This document shows positions 54,346-64,000 of a DNA stretch of 64,000 bases, in pieces. How positions within the stretch are numbered: position 1 is the first letter of the stretch; every line of letters starts with the position of its first letter. Below the pieces are notes generated by a model, which made no database searches, was not told where the DNA came from, and worked only from the letters and a program-made list of their open reading frames with translations. The DNA is taken from the NCBI GenBank assembly GCA_001972305.1, contig BDDD01001803.1, positions 41,515-105,514 of the forward strand, read 5' to 3'. The stretch comes from Cephalotus follicularis (taxonomy: Eukaryota; Streptophyta; Magnoliopsida; Oxalidales; Cephalotaceae). The position numbers and the translations under genes are program-made.

Positions 54346-56371
54346 TAATTGAAGTAGTTTTTTAATTACCTACTTATACTTGTGATGCCCTGACATAAGG
54401 TTGGATGCCGGGCATGGAGGCTATGAGACTGGTTACCTTATTCCTTATGTCAAATTAGTTCCAAGTCATAGGTTCACTTTGTGGGCATTAGTGAACCGGA
54501 TAGACTTGCGCGTATGTTGCCTGCTCATGGAATTGGAGGATGGATTCTCTCACTACCATTTGTGTTGGACACTAGGGCAAATACAGGGTGCGCACTGGGA
54601 GCGTGTACACTGAACTGGACCCATGTAGGAGATACTATTTGGATAGTCGCTATTCTCGTGATAGTAGTGACTCCTACTTATTGCGGTTGTGTATAAGTGA
54701 TCATCACTTAGTGAGTTCTCTAACTCGTCTGATCCTTAGACCTGAGCGACTACTCTATATTGTATGGAGACGGTTATGCTTTGATCTCCACCTTACCCAC
54801 TCCTTACGTAGGGCTAGCAATCGGGTGGTCTTTGGGTATGATCGAATCTATACGAATATAAGTGAGTGCGCAATATGGCATTGTCACACTTGAGCGAAGG
54901 TGATCGGCCCTATTATGGTATGATTATACTTTGGACTTATGAAATCCTTTGCCAAGGTTGAGGTAGACTGGAAATTAGATTTCTGGAGAGTTTACCAAAG
55001 GTCCTAGTAATGATCAGATATTTTAGCTATTGAGGTATTATCTAGGGTTGACACATATCCTTACCCTAGACCTCAATCGGGGCCAAGCATGACAAGGGAT
55101 TATAGTACACGTGAACCGATGACTTAGAAAATCTAGGGTTTATTAGGTGTATGGGAAAATTAATTAGATTAATTTTCCATCTGGATAATATTAGATATTA
55201 TTCTGATAGCATTTAAATTAGTCAAGGACCATTTAGAATCGCTAAACCGGACCCTAGGGGTATTTCGGTATTTTATGAACACCTTTTGTTTTAACCAAGA
55301 TTTTAAAGGGTCCCTGCCTTATAATGATTAGTTCTTTAATATGTTGGACATATTAAGTCTTGGTGTCAAATATCGGTTATGTGGATTTTGCATTTTGTGG
55401 AAACACATATGTTTGATCTTATTTAACCAATATTGAAATGTTAGATGAGATCACTAAAAGAGTTAGACTCTTATTGCTTCACTGGTCAGACAAAGAGTCG
55501 ACGTCTTTTAGAAAGACGTCGATGCTTAACGCTTTTAAACACGTCGATATCTTTTAGAAAGCGTCGATGTTTTTAGTTCCACATTGCATGAGGGTCGATG
55601 TCCTTTGGAAGGCATCGACGTCTTTGAGCAGAACGTGCAACCTGTGCACGAGTTCACTTCGTGGGTACTTTTTCTCTCTCATCTCCAATAGCCATCTCCC
55701 ATTCTTGCATGTTATGGGAATGTGGGGATCATGGCCACAGACTCCCTAGGAGTGAGGACCATGATCCTAAGGGAATGGGATAGTGGGAGAGAGAAGGAGG
55801 AGGCTAGTGATAAGCATTTTCTGCAGAAAATGTAAAGTAGTGGTAGAGTTTTTGCTGGGCAAGAGAAAGTTGATTTTCTCTCTGCAGATTGTGTGTGTTC
55901 CCTTCATTGTTAAAGATCAAGCAAGTGCTTATCTAGGGTGGATTGATTTTGACATCTTTGGTCAATATCAATTTACCTTTTCTAAGCTTGGTGAGAGAGA
56001 GAGAGTTCATACACTTTGTTCTTGTTTCTTCCTGGTTGGAGTAGCTTCTGTACCAGGGATTTTGGAAGCAACGCGTTTGGTGTCTTCCCAAGCGTGTAGT
56101 GGCAAAGAAAGAAGGAGCCTTCACCCGCTGGTATATCTCTTGGTCCTTCTCTTCTTGCCATGCTTGTGTGTCACCATTGTATGCTATGGTGACACCAATT
56201 AAATTCTGTTGTTGATATGGTTATCCATGTGGTCTGTGGACATGCCTTATGGACTGTTTTAGTTTTTATTGGGCGTTCTTCTGCTGCCATGTTTTATGAT
56301 TTTGTTTTGTTCTACACCCTATTTGCCTAAGTCCGGTTTTGGCTTCGGATTCGATTTATCCATTTCCAACA
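54346..56371 (+). mobile_element. C2 right-hand LTR
   Basis: Matches the copia C 3' LTR from about its base 134 to the end. Contains the stem-loop arms GGTTCAC and GTGAACC (about 54471-54497), a word array at 55496-55625 (GAGTCGACGTC, AGACGTCGATGC, ACACGTCGATATC, AGCGTCGATGTT, GGCATCGACGTC) and a GA microsatellite near 55990. It has the about 290-bp middle segment that the C 5' LTR lacks. Confidence 0.88.
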
Positions 56372-56376
56372 GTTCC

Positions 56377-56444
56377 ACCGACCGGATGAGGCCACTTGGG
56401 AACGTGAGGAGGATATCCGAGAGCATTACCCGCACTTGTTCTAG
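56377..56444 (+). pseudogene. Chromovirus D chromodomain, last part
   Basis: Continues from 52341 after removal of C2: RPDEATWEREEDIREHYPHL then a stop at 56442-56444. The EATWE block is the conserved end of the chromodomain. Without the insertion the frame is open from 52244 to this stop. Confidence 0.9.
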
Positions 56445-56477
56445 TAATGTGTTTAATTTCAGGGGCGAAATTCTTTG

Positions 56478-56490
56478 AAGGAGGGGTGGA
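56478..56490 (+). other. Polypurine tract of chromovirus D
   Basis: GAAGGAGGGGTGGA directly before the 3' LTR start TGTAACGCCCGGG. Confidence 0.9.
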
Positions 56491-58886
56491 TGTAACGCCC
56501 GGGATTTTCACATGTTGTAATTTCACGATGTAATTGCACTTTTATTGTGGAATTAATAAAATGATGGATTTCCCGACATTGATGTTGTTTCCCAAACTCT
56601 GATGATGTTGATTTTGGAGTACAAATGTTAGAGAAATGTTAAAAGTGTAAATTTAGATAAACGGCACAGTTTTGAGGTTAAATCGCTGATGACTGGATTG
56701 GAGCGTCGATGCTTAAGCAATTGAAACGCGCGTTTAAATTCAAACATATAAGCGCCGACGCCTGCATGTAAACGTCGACGCTTGGCAGCGTGTTCTGCAT
56801 ACACACAACAGCAGATGGACATGTCGGATGGAGGTGAATTTGTGCCACTTATCAAGCATCTTAGCAGACGCTTTAATAATGTGGCATCCATGCTTTTGAT
56901 GCCAGACTTACCTGCAACAAAAGGGCATGGGATAGAGTGAGAATCTCTGAGTGTGTGGCCTGTGAAAGGGAAGAAATGGACACCTCTTGCAACAGGTTGC
57001 CCAAGTGAGAGAGGAGAAGAAAGTAGGAGAACATGCAGAGAAAACAAAAAGAAATATGCATAAAAGTCGACTCCTCTCACCCGTCTCATCTGTTTTTGAA
57101 AGCCAGAGGGATTAATGAAACAGTGAGTGACAAAGAGAGCAGAAGAAAGTGAAAGAGAGAGAGAGACCGCCATTGTTGAGCAAAGGAAGCTTGGAGCTTG
57201 TACACCAACTACTGGGACGAACCAGGGAGCTTTCAATCCGCACCTGGGAGCTCAAAGTGACTTGTTGATTATTAAAAGAGGTGGACTTTCGGCTTCTAAC
57301 TTGAGCCCAGAGGTAGGGGAAGCCATACTTGTATTTTATGTTCAACAATTGGTGTTTGTTCATTGATGTTTATGCATAGTTTGCATGGCCTGTTGAACTA
57401 TTTTTGATCATTCAAAATGACGCTATGATATACTGGATGTGTAATATGATGTTGCATGTCAGTTTTCTGGGCATTATACATGTTGGATTGCATGTTATTA
57501 TGGAGAAATTATCACTGGTTCGTCATGTCATGAGGAAGAAGATGACCGACGCTAGAAACCGTCGACGCCTTCGGTAAGCGTCGACGCTTTGTACTCTGAA
57601 CTGCGTTTTATATGTTGAATGCGTTTTAAACGTCCACGTCTATGGGAGGAGATATCGACGCCCAGACACTGAAAGCGCTGACGCAATGGGACTGAACGTC
57701 GACGCTTTAGAGTCCTGTTTGGACAATTTTTACGGTTTTGACACCCGACAATCCCGTTTTCGCTTAGGATGCATTAGTGCATTTGTATGCATTGCATATG
57801 CACTATTTACTGCCTGTCTATTGACTGGTTATGAACCGTTTGGGATTTCTAGATTACTACGATAATTTAGAAATGCCTATGAAATTGAAAATAACTGTCT
57901 TCAGTATGAAAGTATATAATTGATAAAACCACATTTTCAAACAACTGGGAAAGCAATTTCCGCTTACTGAAAATGCTTAAAAGTATTTTCTACTACTGAA
58001 AATGTATATTTCAAATGTTTATGACCTCAAAAACATTTTGAAATGAACTGCCTGTTGTCGATCTAAACGATCACTACTGTACCGTTTACTGCACTGTTTA
58101 CTGTATTGATTCACTGTGTTGCTCTATGAATTTACTGTGGTTGTGCTTGAGCCGTACTAGTTGCGTGGCGGGGACTGCCAGCGATGACTAGTGGCAGGGT
58201 TGACCTAGGGGCCAGGAGTTGGCTGGGCTACCACTGTACTGTACTGTTGCCTCGCTTGGTTGCCTGGTGAAGGGACCGAAGTGGGAGTGTAGCATGGGGC
58301 TAGGAGTTGGCGGTGTTACACATACTGACTGCCTGTTCATGGTCCCTTTGTTGACTTACTGTACTGTTTACTGGTCCTGTTCGGACATTACTGTTTCTGT
58401 TGATGTAGCCTTGGCCGGGCTACCACTGTACTGTTGTTTCATACATATATTTTTATATATATGTTTCTACTAATATTTTACCGTACTGTTCAATTATATA
58501 TATTTTTTCACACATATATATAAACTGGTGTTTCTACTATACTGCATCATCTAGACATACATCACATGACATGCATGTAATTTTGGACCCAAATTACTCT
58601 TATGACTTAGCTGATTGAGGACAAAGGCTAACCCCCTACTTTACAGATTGTTGCGGTGGACCGGTGTTGGACTAGCATGGATGAAGAACAAGCCTTATCT
58701 TAGTTGTTATTGGTTTTATGTTATTCCGGGTTGTATTAAGCTGTTTTGTTTTAAGGATACTGAAGTATTGTACTGATTGTTATCTGTTGTACTTTACTTT
58801 TTGGTTAATGTACTGTGATCACGCTCCGTTTTGTGGGCTTTTAACATGATAGATTTGTATTGAGTAGCGTGCAGTATGGGATTCAC
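56491..58886 (+). mobile_element. 3' LTR of chromovirus D, truncated by E
   Basis: Starts TGTAACGCCCGGGATT. Matches the 5' LTR from 56801 to about 58356, after which the two differ: this copy continues with ACTG-rich and TATATA-rich sequence, while the 5' copy goes directly to its end, so the 5' LTR has a deletion or this copy a gain there. It is cut at 58887 by element E; its end should lie beyond the window. A 202-residue minus-strand open frame at 56628-57236 is low-complexity and unsupported. Confidence 0.87.
56695..57715 (+). repeat. GTCGACGC palindromic-word arrays in D 3' LTR
   Basis: A first cluster at 56700-56790 has GAGCGTCGATGCTTAAGC, AAGCGCCGACGCC and AACGTCGACGCTTGG. The second, at 57545-57715, has CCGTCGACGCC (57560), the perfect 14-base palindrome AAGCGTCGACGCTT (57576-57589), and AACGTCGACGCTTTAG. 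About 750 bases of unrelated LTR sequence separate the clusters. The second is one 44-bp unit shorter than in the 5' LTR. Confidence 0.8.
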
Positions 58887-59395
58887 TGTCACACCCCCGA
58901 TCTGTGGGAGTCGCCACAGTGCATAATACCAAAACTAAATAGATCATATAATGTTAAAAGGTTCACCTTTATTAAAAACGTGATGGTTTAAAACATAACC
59001 ATAACATATAAAAACTGATCATAACTGGAACATATCCAAAATCCAAAAGTCATAAACTGAAATAACACATTGTTTAATTATCGGGTTCCACTATGACCAC
59101 ATAACATAAAAGGATCAGCTACTAGATGATCCTCAGACATATGGGAGTCACTCTCATCACACATTACCCCTTTGCTCCCGATAACCTGCCGCATGGAAAC
59201 AAAAACGCGGCTGAGCAAACCTCAGTACGGATATAGAATATAAAACAGTAAATAATATTTTAAAGCAGGAAGATTTCCAAAAAGTACATTTAAAACAGAA
59301 ATCTTAGCAATAAAATAATTTAAACATGTTTTATAAATGCCCACGGTAAAACATATAAGCCATAAAGTGTACCTTTCCAAAATATAGGATCAATA

Positions 59396-59536
59396 AACTT
59401 TCAAAACGTAAAGCATATCTTTTCCAAAACATAGGTTCCAAAAACTTTCAAAACGTAAAGCATATCTTTTCCAAAACATAGGTTCCATAAACTTTCAAAA
59501 CGTAAAGCATATCCTTTCCAAAACATAGGTTCCATA
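59396..59536 (-). repeat. 47-bp tandem repeat in E LTR
   Basis: Three nearly identical 47-bp units start AACTTTCAAAACG at 59396, 59443 and 59490. A partial, diverged unit precedes them (CCTTTCCAAAATATAGG near 59373). The open frame across it repeats KVFGTYVLEK only because of the tandem. Confidence 0.92.
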
Positions 59537-59840
59537 AACTGAGCACCAAATCCCATAACATATAAGAAACACATAATAGCAAGGGGTTCGCGACACCCAC
59601 TGTCAAGGAACAAAGAATTCCGTACCTTATGCGCTTGCAAAGTACTTACGAATAGATAATTTTAAACGGAATCCACTTGAAATTCAACAATCTATAAAGA
59701 CATTCAAAATCATATGTATAAGAGTTTAAAACACATTAGAAGCATTAAACAGACTCGTAAAAGTGTTTGGAAAAGATTCGGATCGATTCGGGGGTCAAAC
59801 GAATCAAAACGGTTGAAAACAACACGTTCCAGGGCATGAT

Positions 59841-59975
59841 AGTCGACTAGAACAGGGGTCCAGTCGACTGGTTTGGCTTGGCAGTCGACTGGACCATATG
59901 AACAGTCGACTGTGTTCTTCAATCCAGTCGACTACCCAACCATTCCAGTGGACTGTCCACTAAAACAGTCGGCTG
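59841..59975 (-). repeat. CAGTCGACTG palindrome cluster in E LTR
   Basis: Seven words in 135 bases: AGTCGACT (59841), CCAGTCGACTGG (59860-59871, perfect 12-base palindrome), CAGTCGACTG (59882 and 59903), CAGTCGACTA (59925), CCAGTGGACTG (59945) and CAGTCGGCTG (59966). Spacing is about 20 bases. It shares the GTCGAC core with the other arrays but has different flanks. Confidence 0.92.
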
Positions 59976-61152
59976 TTTTGGGCGACAGAACATTTGGAAA
60001 TCCGACGATTTGCTACTGAAATTGGTTCAAATGATTTCTACATTAAACTAGAGACATATGGACATAAACATATGATTATATATGACTTTAGGTGACCTAC
60101 AAACACAAATTTGACAAAGAAACGACTTGTCAAAGATTTAACTTGAAAGAGGAAGTAAGGAGACATTGCATGAACATGTCCAGATTTTGTGTTTTATCAA
60201 ACACAGATGTTATAAACTTAGCTTGTGACATATATAGGTGCATAAAACGTGCAGATAACATCACAAACACAATGACAACATGTTTGGGCAAGAATCAAAG
60301 AGTCCAAGATACCAAGAGAACAAAAACTCAAAGTAAGCCATTGAAACAAAAATATAATTAAAGAGGACGAATTCACTGACCTGTAGTGATGTTAAGGAAC
60401 CCAGAAAACAGTAGGAATAACACTACAACAGTATCAAATTCGGCTGTATACAAAACAGGGACCAAAGAATGCAAAAATAAGAACATGCTAAGACATGCAC
60501 AACAACTAAGTGAATTTAACCCAAAAGGAACAACTAAGGATTGAGATTACCTTTTGAACTTTGAAGAAACAATTACACAGCAGATTTTTGCACAATAATG
60601 GGGCAGATTCGGATGTGACATGAAAGAATGTTAGAGGTATCATATAAAATGGCCATGACACTCAAAAATGGGGAAAGGGGGAGACAAGATTTGACAAAAG
60701 TGGGAAGGAATGCTAACTTTTCTAGATTTTGTAATGAGAAAGGAAGATTCTAACGTGGCTTTGATAGTGGGAATTACTGGAAAGAAGGAGGTGGTGGAAG
60801 GTAGTAGGAAGAAAGTGAGAGAAATGGATAAAATAAGAAAAGGAAATAAAAAGAATTGATAATGAAATGAATTAATAATGAAAAGAATTTGGAATTATAA
60901 AAATTAAAAGAATAATAATTGTTTTTAATAAAATAAGTTTTGGATTAAAATAAGAATTTATAAAACCCAACATAGCATAACATACCCAAATTTTGGACCA
61001 GTAACAGTTTCAAAATTCACATAAACCCAAATCGTAGGGCAACCGGACTTTAAAATTAAACAAAATTAAAAACCCGAAAACATATATAAAATCCGTAAAA
61101 TATATTTACGAACCCGTAAAAAAATACATTTACGAACGAACATGGTATTACA

Positions 61153-61170
61153 TCCACCACCCCTAAAAAG
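61153..61170 (-). other. Polypurine tract of chromovirus E
   Basis: The minus strand reads TTTTTAGGGGTGGTGGA directly before the 3' LTR, placing the LTR start at 61152. Confidence 0.85.
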
Positions 61171-61175
61171 AGGAT

Positions 61176-61620
61176 TTCGTCCCGAAATCACAAACACAAA
61201 CATACATCAAACAAACAAGTGCGGCTAACGCTCCCGAATATGCTCCTCAAGCTCCCAAGTAGTTTCACTTTCGGGATGATTCCTCCACAGCACTTTCACA
61301 AAAGAAACGGTCTTGCTACGTGTCACCCGTTCCTATCGATCCAAAATAGCCTCGGCCTCCTCGTCACAAGATAGATCCTCACGAATACTGTCCAACGGAT
61401 AGTGAACCACATGCAGGGGATGATACTGATAACCTCTCAGCAAAGACACGTGGAACACATTATGGACATGTGCTAACTGCAGAGGCAAACCCAACCGATA
61501 AGCAACTGCGCCTATCCTTTCCAGAACTTCGAAAGGTCCGATAAACCGCGGACTCAACTTTCCTTTCAGCCCAAAACGTCGAACTCCTTTCCAAGGTGAA
61601 ACTTTCAATATGCCTTCTGA
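61176..61620 (-). pseudogene. Chromovirus E integrase tail and chromodomain
   Basis: Reads [54 protein letters not shown] and EEAEAILDR, then a stop, then the chromodomain TVSFVKVLWRNHPESETTWE, another stop, and PHLF. Upstream it is fused out of frame to the early integrase core by a deletion near 61620. Confidence 0.88.
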
Positions 61621-62166
61621 AAGTTCTCGGCAAACCCGTGACAAAGTCCATCGATATACTTTCCCATTTCCAAACCAGAACTTCCAAGGGCTGTAACAAA
61701 CCACTAGCACGCTGGTGTTCAATCTTTACTTGCTGACAGATCAAACACTTCCCAACGTACTCCGCAACATCCCTTTTCATTCCATTCCACCAGAAATTCT
61801 TCTTCAAGTCTCTATACTTTTTTGTAGAACCCGGATGTATAGAAAATGGAGAACTGTGTGCCTCAGACAAAACAGCATCTTTGATAGAAGAATCTGACAG
61901 AACACACAACCGATTACCCAACCAGATCACTCCATGCTCATCCACTCGGAACTCTGACTGCTTACCCTTTTCAACATTCTGGACTAAGGCCCAAAGCTCA
62001 CCATCATCACTCTGAGCTGTCTTAATCCGAGATACAAGAGTAGACTCAACATTCATCGCAGCAATACAACCTTCAGAACCCCGAACATACAAATGTAAAT
62101 CCATCCGCTCTATATCAGCTATCAAATGTGACTGCGTAACCAAATCCGCCACACTCCCAGAACTCA
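61621..62166 (-). pseudogene. pol: Chromovirus E integrase, N-terminal part
   Basis: Linker [20 protein letters not shown], then IWLGNRLCVLSDSSIKDAVL, zinc region EAHSSPFSIHPGSTK and CLICQQVK, and the core start [10 protein letters not shown] with the first catalytic Asp. After that the core is missing; the next recognisable text is the tail LKVSPWKG. Roughly 200 residues with the second and third catalytic residues are gone, judged from the integrase of D. The element cannot integrate with its own enzyme. Confidence 0.9.
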
Positions 62167-62549
62167 CATTTCGAAAACTTTGCGTAAAGCTGATTCTTTC
62201 TCAGAATACCAAGCACTATACGAAGTTGCTCTTCATGTTCCTCCTTCGATTTCGAATACACAAGGATATCATCGATGAACACTATCTCAAAGCAATCCAG
62301 ATACTCATGAAAAACCCGATTCATCAGGTCCATGAAAACTGCCGGTGCATTTGTAAGCCCAAACGGCATCACCAGAAATTCATAATGCCCATACCGTGTG
62401 CGGAAAGCGGTCTTAGGCACATCTTCATCTTTTATCCACAACTGATGATATCCCGATCTCAAATCGATCTTAGAAAAATACTGTGCACCTTGGAGTTGAT
62501 CAAACAAGTCATCAATCCCAGGTAAAGGGTATTTATTTCGAATAGTGAT
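62115..62549 (-). pseudogene. pol: Chromovirus E reverse transcriptase, central part
   Basis: Contains [49 protein letters not shown], the active site [13 protein letters not shown] and [16 protein letters not shown]. It then runs out of frame into the integrase linker: the thumb and all of RNase H are deleted between FSKCEF and SSGSVADLV near 62160. A single stop (62550-62552, probably CGA to TGA) separates it from the N-terminal part. Confidence 0.92.
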
Positions 62550-63386
62550 TCAATTTAATTCTCTGTAATCAATACACAGTCTCATAGATCTGTCTTTCTT
62601 CTTCACAAACAAAATCGGAGCTCCCCACGACGAAACACTTGGCCGGATAAAACCCCGATCTAACAACTCTTGCAACTGCTCCTTCAGCTCTTGCAACTCA
62701 AGCGGTGCCATCCTATACGGTGCTTTAGATATAGGTGCCGCCCTAGGAATGAGTTCGATGGTAAACTCTACTTCCCGTTGCGGTGGCAAACCTGGTAACT
62801 CCTTCGGAAACACATCTGAAAATTCTCTAACCACAGGATAATCTTCAAGGCGAGACTCATCCCTTGAGACATCCTTCACCACAGCTAGAAACCCTTCGGC
62901 GCCCTTAGCTACTAACTTCTGAGCTTTCATAACAGATATAATCCTAACATCTTTCGTAGGCCGTGAAACCTGATAAATAAAATCAGGTCGATCCACATCT
63001 CCGAACAGAACCCTCCGAGCATGACAATCAATCGTAGCCCGATGGCGCTCCAACCAATCCATCCCCAAAATCATATCGAAATCATACATATCCATAGGAA
63101 AAAGAATCGCATCACGAATCCGATCATCAAAAACAATAGGACAAGCATAAAAACACCTAGATATCACAACCGATGTCCCCAAAGGGGTAGAAAGAACCAA
63201 AGCTGGATCAAACAATTGCGAAGGCATCCCAAGATGCCAAACAAAAGACCTCGCCACAACCGAGTGTGTCGATCCAGTATCATATAACACATAAGCTCTA
63301 CGGTTACCAACAGAAATAAAACACGAAACCGTACCTTGAGCATTAGCTGCCTGATGAGCCGTAAATGCAAAGACTCGGCCTCCCAT
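62550..63386 (-). CDS. pol: Chromovirus E protease and reverse transcriptase N-terminus
   Basis: 278 residues. The protease has [16 protein letters not shown] (DTG intact) and [20 protein letters not shown] (intact GMDWL). The reverse transcriptase begins [60 protein letters not shown] and ends RELN at a stop. The methionine at 63386 follows a stop after the nucleocapsid (KSNGTNAG-stop) and is not necessarily the true start. It is the best-kept protease of the three chromoviruses. Confidence 0.9.
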   Translation of the reverse strand: MGGRVFAFTAHQAANAQGTVSCFISVGNRRAYVLYDTGSTHSVVARSFVWHLGMPSQLFDPALVLSTPLGTSVVISRCFYACPIVFDDRIRDAILFPMDMYDFDMILGMDWLERHRATIDCHARRVLFGDVDRPDFIYQVSRPTKDVRIISVMKAQKLVAKGAEGFLAVVKDVSRDESRLEDYPVVREFSDVFPKELPGLPPQREVEFTIELIPRAAPISKAPYRMAPLELQELKEQLQELLDRGFIRPSVSSWGAPILFVKKKDRSMRLCIDYRELN

Positions 63387-64000
63387 GTTGCGCTATCCAG
63401 CATTTGTACCATTACTCTTCTTTTCCTTAGCACGAGGATCCTGACAATCCTTTGCAAAGTGTCCCATTTGTCCACATATAAAACAAGCCCCACTGGCTTT
63501 ATAACAGGTACCGATCGGATGATACCTACCACAAGCATCACACATAGCAATCTGAACCTCGGGGTTACCCCCATCAGCTCCCTGTGCATTTTTCTGGCCA
63601 TTTCCTTGCTGACGCTATTGATTTCCATCTTTATTCTGCTTGTGATCTTTCTTATGTTGTTTGCCTCCTCTGACCCTGTTCCATGAACTGCCTTGACCCT
63701 TGTTCTGCTGTCCAGAACCTTGTTCATTCCTATACCGCTTCTTATCTCCTTCCAGACGAGCTGCCTGAAAATCCAATCTCTCTAACTCAATGTTTTTCGC
63801 GGCATTGGCAACCTCAGCTACATCTGCAAACCTAGAGTTGATCAGCTTTCCCCGAAACTGGTAATGCAGCTTCCACTTGAATTTCTCAGCTTGCTTAGAT
63901 GCTGACCCAGCCGCGGATCCAGCAAACCCAGCCAATCTAGTGAAACGGGCCAAGAACTCTGAAACTGTCGCTCCATCTTTCTGCCTGGTATTTACGAACT
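63387..64000 (-). pseudogene. gag: Chromovirus E gag C-terminus with two zinc knuckles
   Basis: Runs in from the right edge. From 63953: ARFTRLAGFAGSAAGSASKQ, FRGKLINSRFADVAEVANAA, then a basic glutamine/glycine-rich linker, a stop near 63615, and knuckles CDACGRYHPIGTC (near 63510-63550) and CFICGQMGHFAKDC (near 63440-63485). Both knuckles keep all their metal ligands. Nucleocapsid binds the element RNA. One stop separates capsid from knuckles and another separates knuckles from protease. Confidence 0.85.

Larger units (their letters stand above)
52347..56371 (+). mobile_element. Copia C-family insertion C2 in the D chromodomain
   Basis: Starts TGTTAGATATAGTGACC and ends TTTCCAACA, the ends of the copia C LTR, with duplication GTTCC (52342-52346 and 56372-56376). 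The left LTR copy runs to about 52853, then unrelated sequence to 53417, then a 928-base gap, and from 54346 a second, almost complete LTR copy (from about LTR base 134 onward). No pol sequence is visible. It is either an element with most of its interior lost or hidden, or a solo LTR with a local duplication at the assembly gap. Confidence 0.88.
46534..58886 (+). mobile_element. Ty3/gypsy chromovirus D, truncated at both ends
   Basis: Plus-strand order: 5' LTR (start missing), primer site, gag, protease, reverse transcriptase, RNase H remnant, integrase, chromodomain, polypurine tract, 3' LTR. The first about 310 bp of the 5' LTR are missing, judged from the 3' LTR. The 3' LTR is interrupted at 58887 by chromovirus E. 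A 4-kb copia C-family insertion lies in the chromodomain. The chromodomain and domain order indicate the Tekay/Del group. Confidence 0.9.
58887..61152 (-). mobile_element. 3' LTR of chromovirus E
   Basis: On the plus strand TGTCACACCCCCGATC to CATGGTATTACA, 2266 bp. On its own strand it starts TGTAATACC and ends GGGTGTGACA. Contains a 47-bp tandem array (59396-59536) and a CAGTCGACTG cluster (59841-59975). The remaining sequence is A/T-rich without supported genes; the plus-strand open frame at 60092-60361 has no recognisable domain. Confidence 0.9.
58887..64000 (-). mobile_element. Ty3/gypsy chromovirus E, 3' part
   Basis: Minus-strand element entering from the right edge: gag, protease, reverse transcriptase, integrase remnant, chromodomain, polypurine tract, 3' LTR. 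It begins at 58887 inside the D 3' LTR. Its 5' LTR and first gag part lie outside the window. RNase H and most of integrase are deleted. Domain order and the ETTWE chromodomain block indicate a chromovirus. Confidence 0.9.

Noticed and set aside
53374..54348. Long open frame across the 928-base gap
   Set aside because: Almost entirely undetermined bases; an artefact.
56628..57236. 202-residue minus-strand open frame in the D 3' LTR
   Set aside because: Low-complexity serine/leucine-rich translation of a GA-rich LTR segment; the corresponding frame in the 5' LTR (46534-46830) is shorter and not conserved.
59841..59975. Evenly spaced palindromes considered as a CRISPR-like array
   Set aside because: Words are only 10-12 bases, degenerate, inside a plant LTR, with no cas genes and no conserved repeat-spacer length.
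60092..60361. 89-residue plus-strand open frame in the E LTR
   Set aside because: Lysine/threonine-rich, no domain, A/T-rich LTR of a minus-strand element.

Overview
This window is gene-free plant DNA built almost entirely from nested LTR retrotransposons. The evidence is plant-type: Ty1/copia pol genes whose primer-binding sites match initiator-tRNA-Met (TGGTATCAGAGC), Ty3/gypsy chromoviruses with a C-terminal chromodomain (Tekay/Del-like), a Cassandra-type TRIM carrying 5S rRNA sequence in its LTRs, and LTRs of 1.7 to 3 kb. I see no host protein gene, tRNA gene or bacterial feature. The species cannot be named from this; a large, repeat-rich vascular-plant genome is the likely source.

Layout, left to right. 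1-3437 is the end of a copia element 'A', split at its reverse transcriptase active site by a gypsy-type solo LTR (194-2420, duplication CGTAC). The 3' LTR of A (3438-5321, resuming 18551-19458) is split by a complete copia element 'B' (5322-18545, duplication TAAAC). B holds an A-family solo LTR in its own 5' LTR (6801-9275, duplication TGGTG), a Cassandra TRIM in its reverse transcriptase (14347-15230, duplication ATCAA) and a 484-bp tandem duplication (15204-16171). A itself sits in the gag gene of a minus-strand copia element 'G' (19459-26253). The leader of G holds another A-family solo LTR (20748-23347, duplication ACCAA), and its 5' LTR is interrupted by a further LTR 'H' (26254-27689).

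H is split by a complete minus-strand chromovirus 'F' (27695-46480, duplication TGTTG). The 3' LTR of F is split by the best-preserved element, copia 'C' (29275-37730, duplication ATATA). A plus-strand chromovirus 'D' (46534-58886) follows. Its chromodomain is split by a C-family insertion 'C2' (52347-56371, duplication GTTCC) that contains a 928-base assembly gap. A minus-strand chromovirus 'E' interrupts the 3' LTR of D at 58887 and runs off the right edge. Nesting reaches four levels (G, H, F, C). Removing each insertion restores the sequence of the host element or LTR.

Coding content is gag, protease, integrase, reverse transcriptase and RNase H in copia order or gypsy order, mostly broken by stops, frameshifts and internal deletions. 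C is nearly intact from protease to RNase H but lacks gag at a 20-base gap. The most unusual signal is non-coding. Short palindromic words, mostly with the core GTCGAC, occur in clustered arrays in the LTRs or leaders of nearly all elements, copia and gypsy alike. In two elements the array differs by one 44-46 bp unit between the two LTRs. A second signal is a near-palindrome about 1 kb downstream of the primer-binding site in three different copia leaders.
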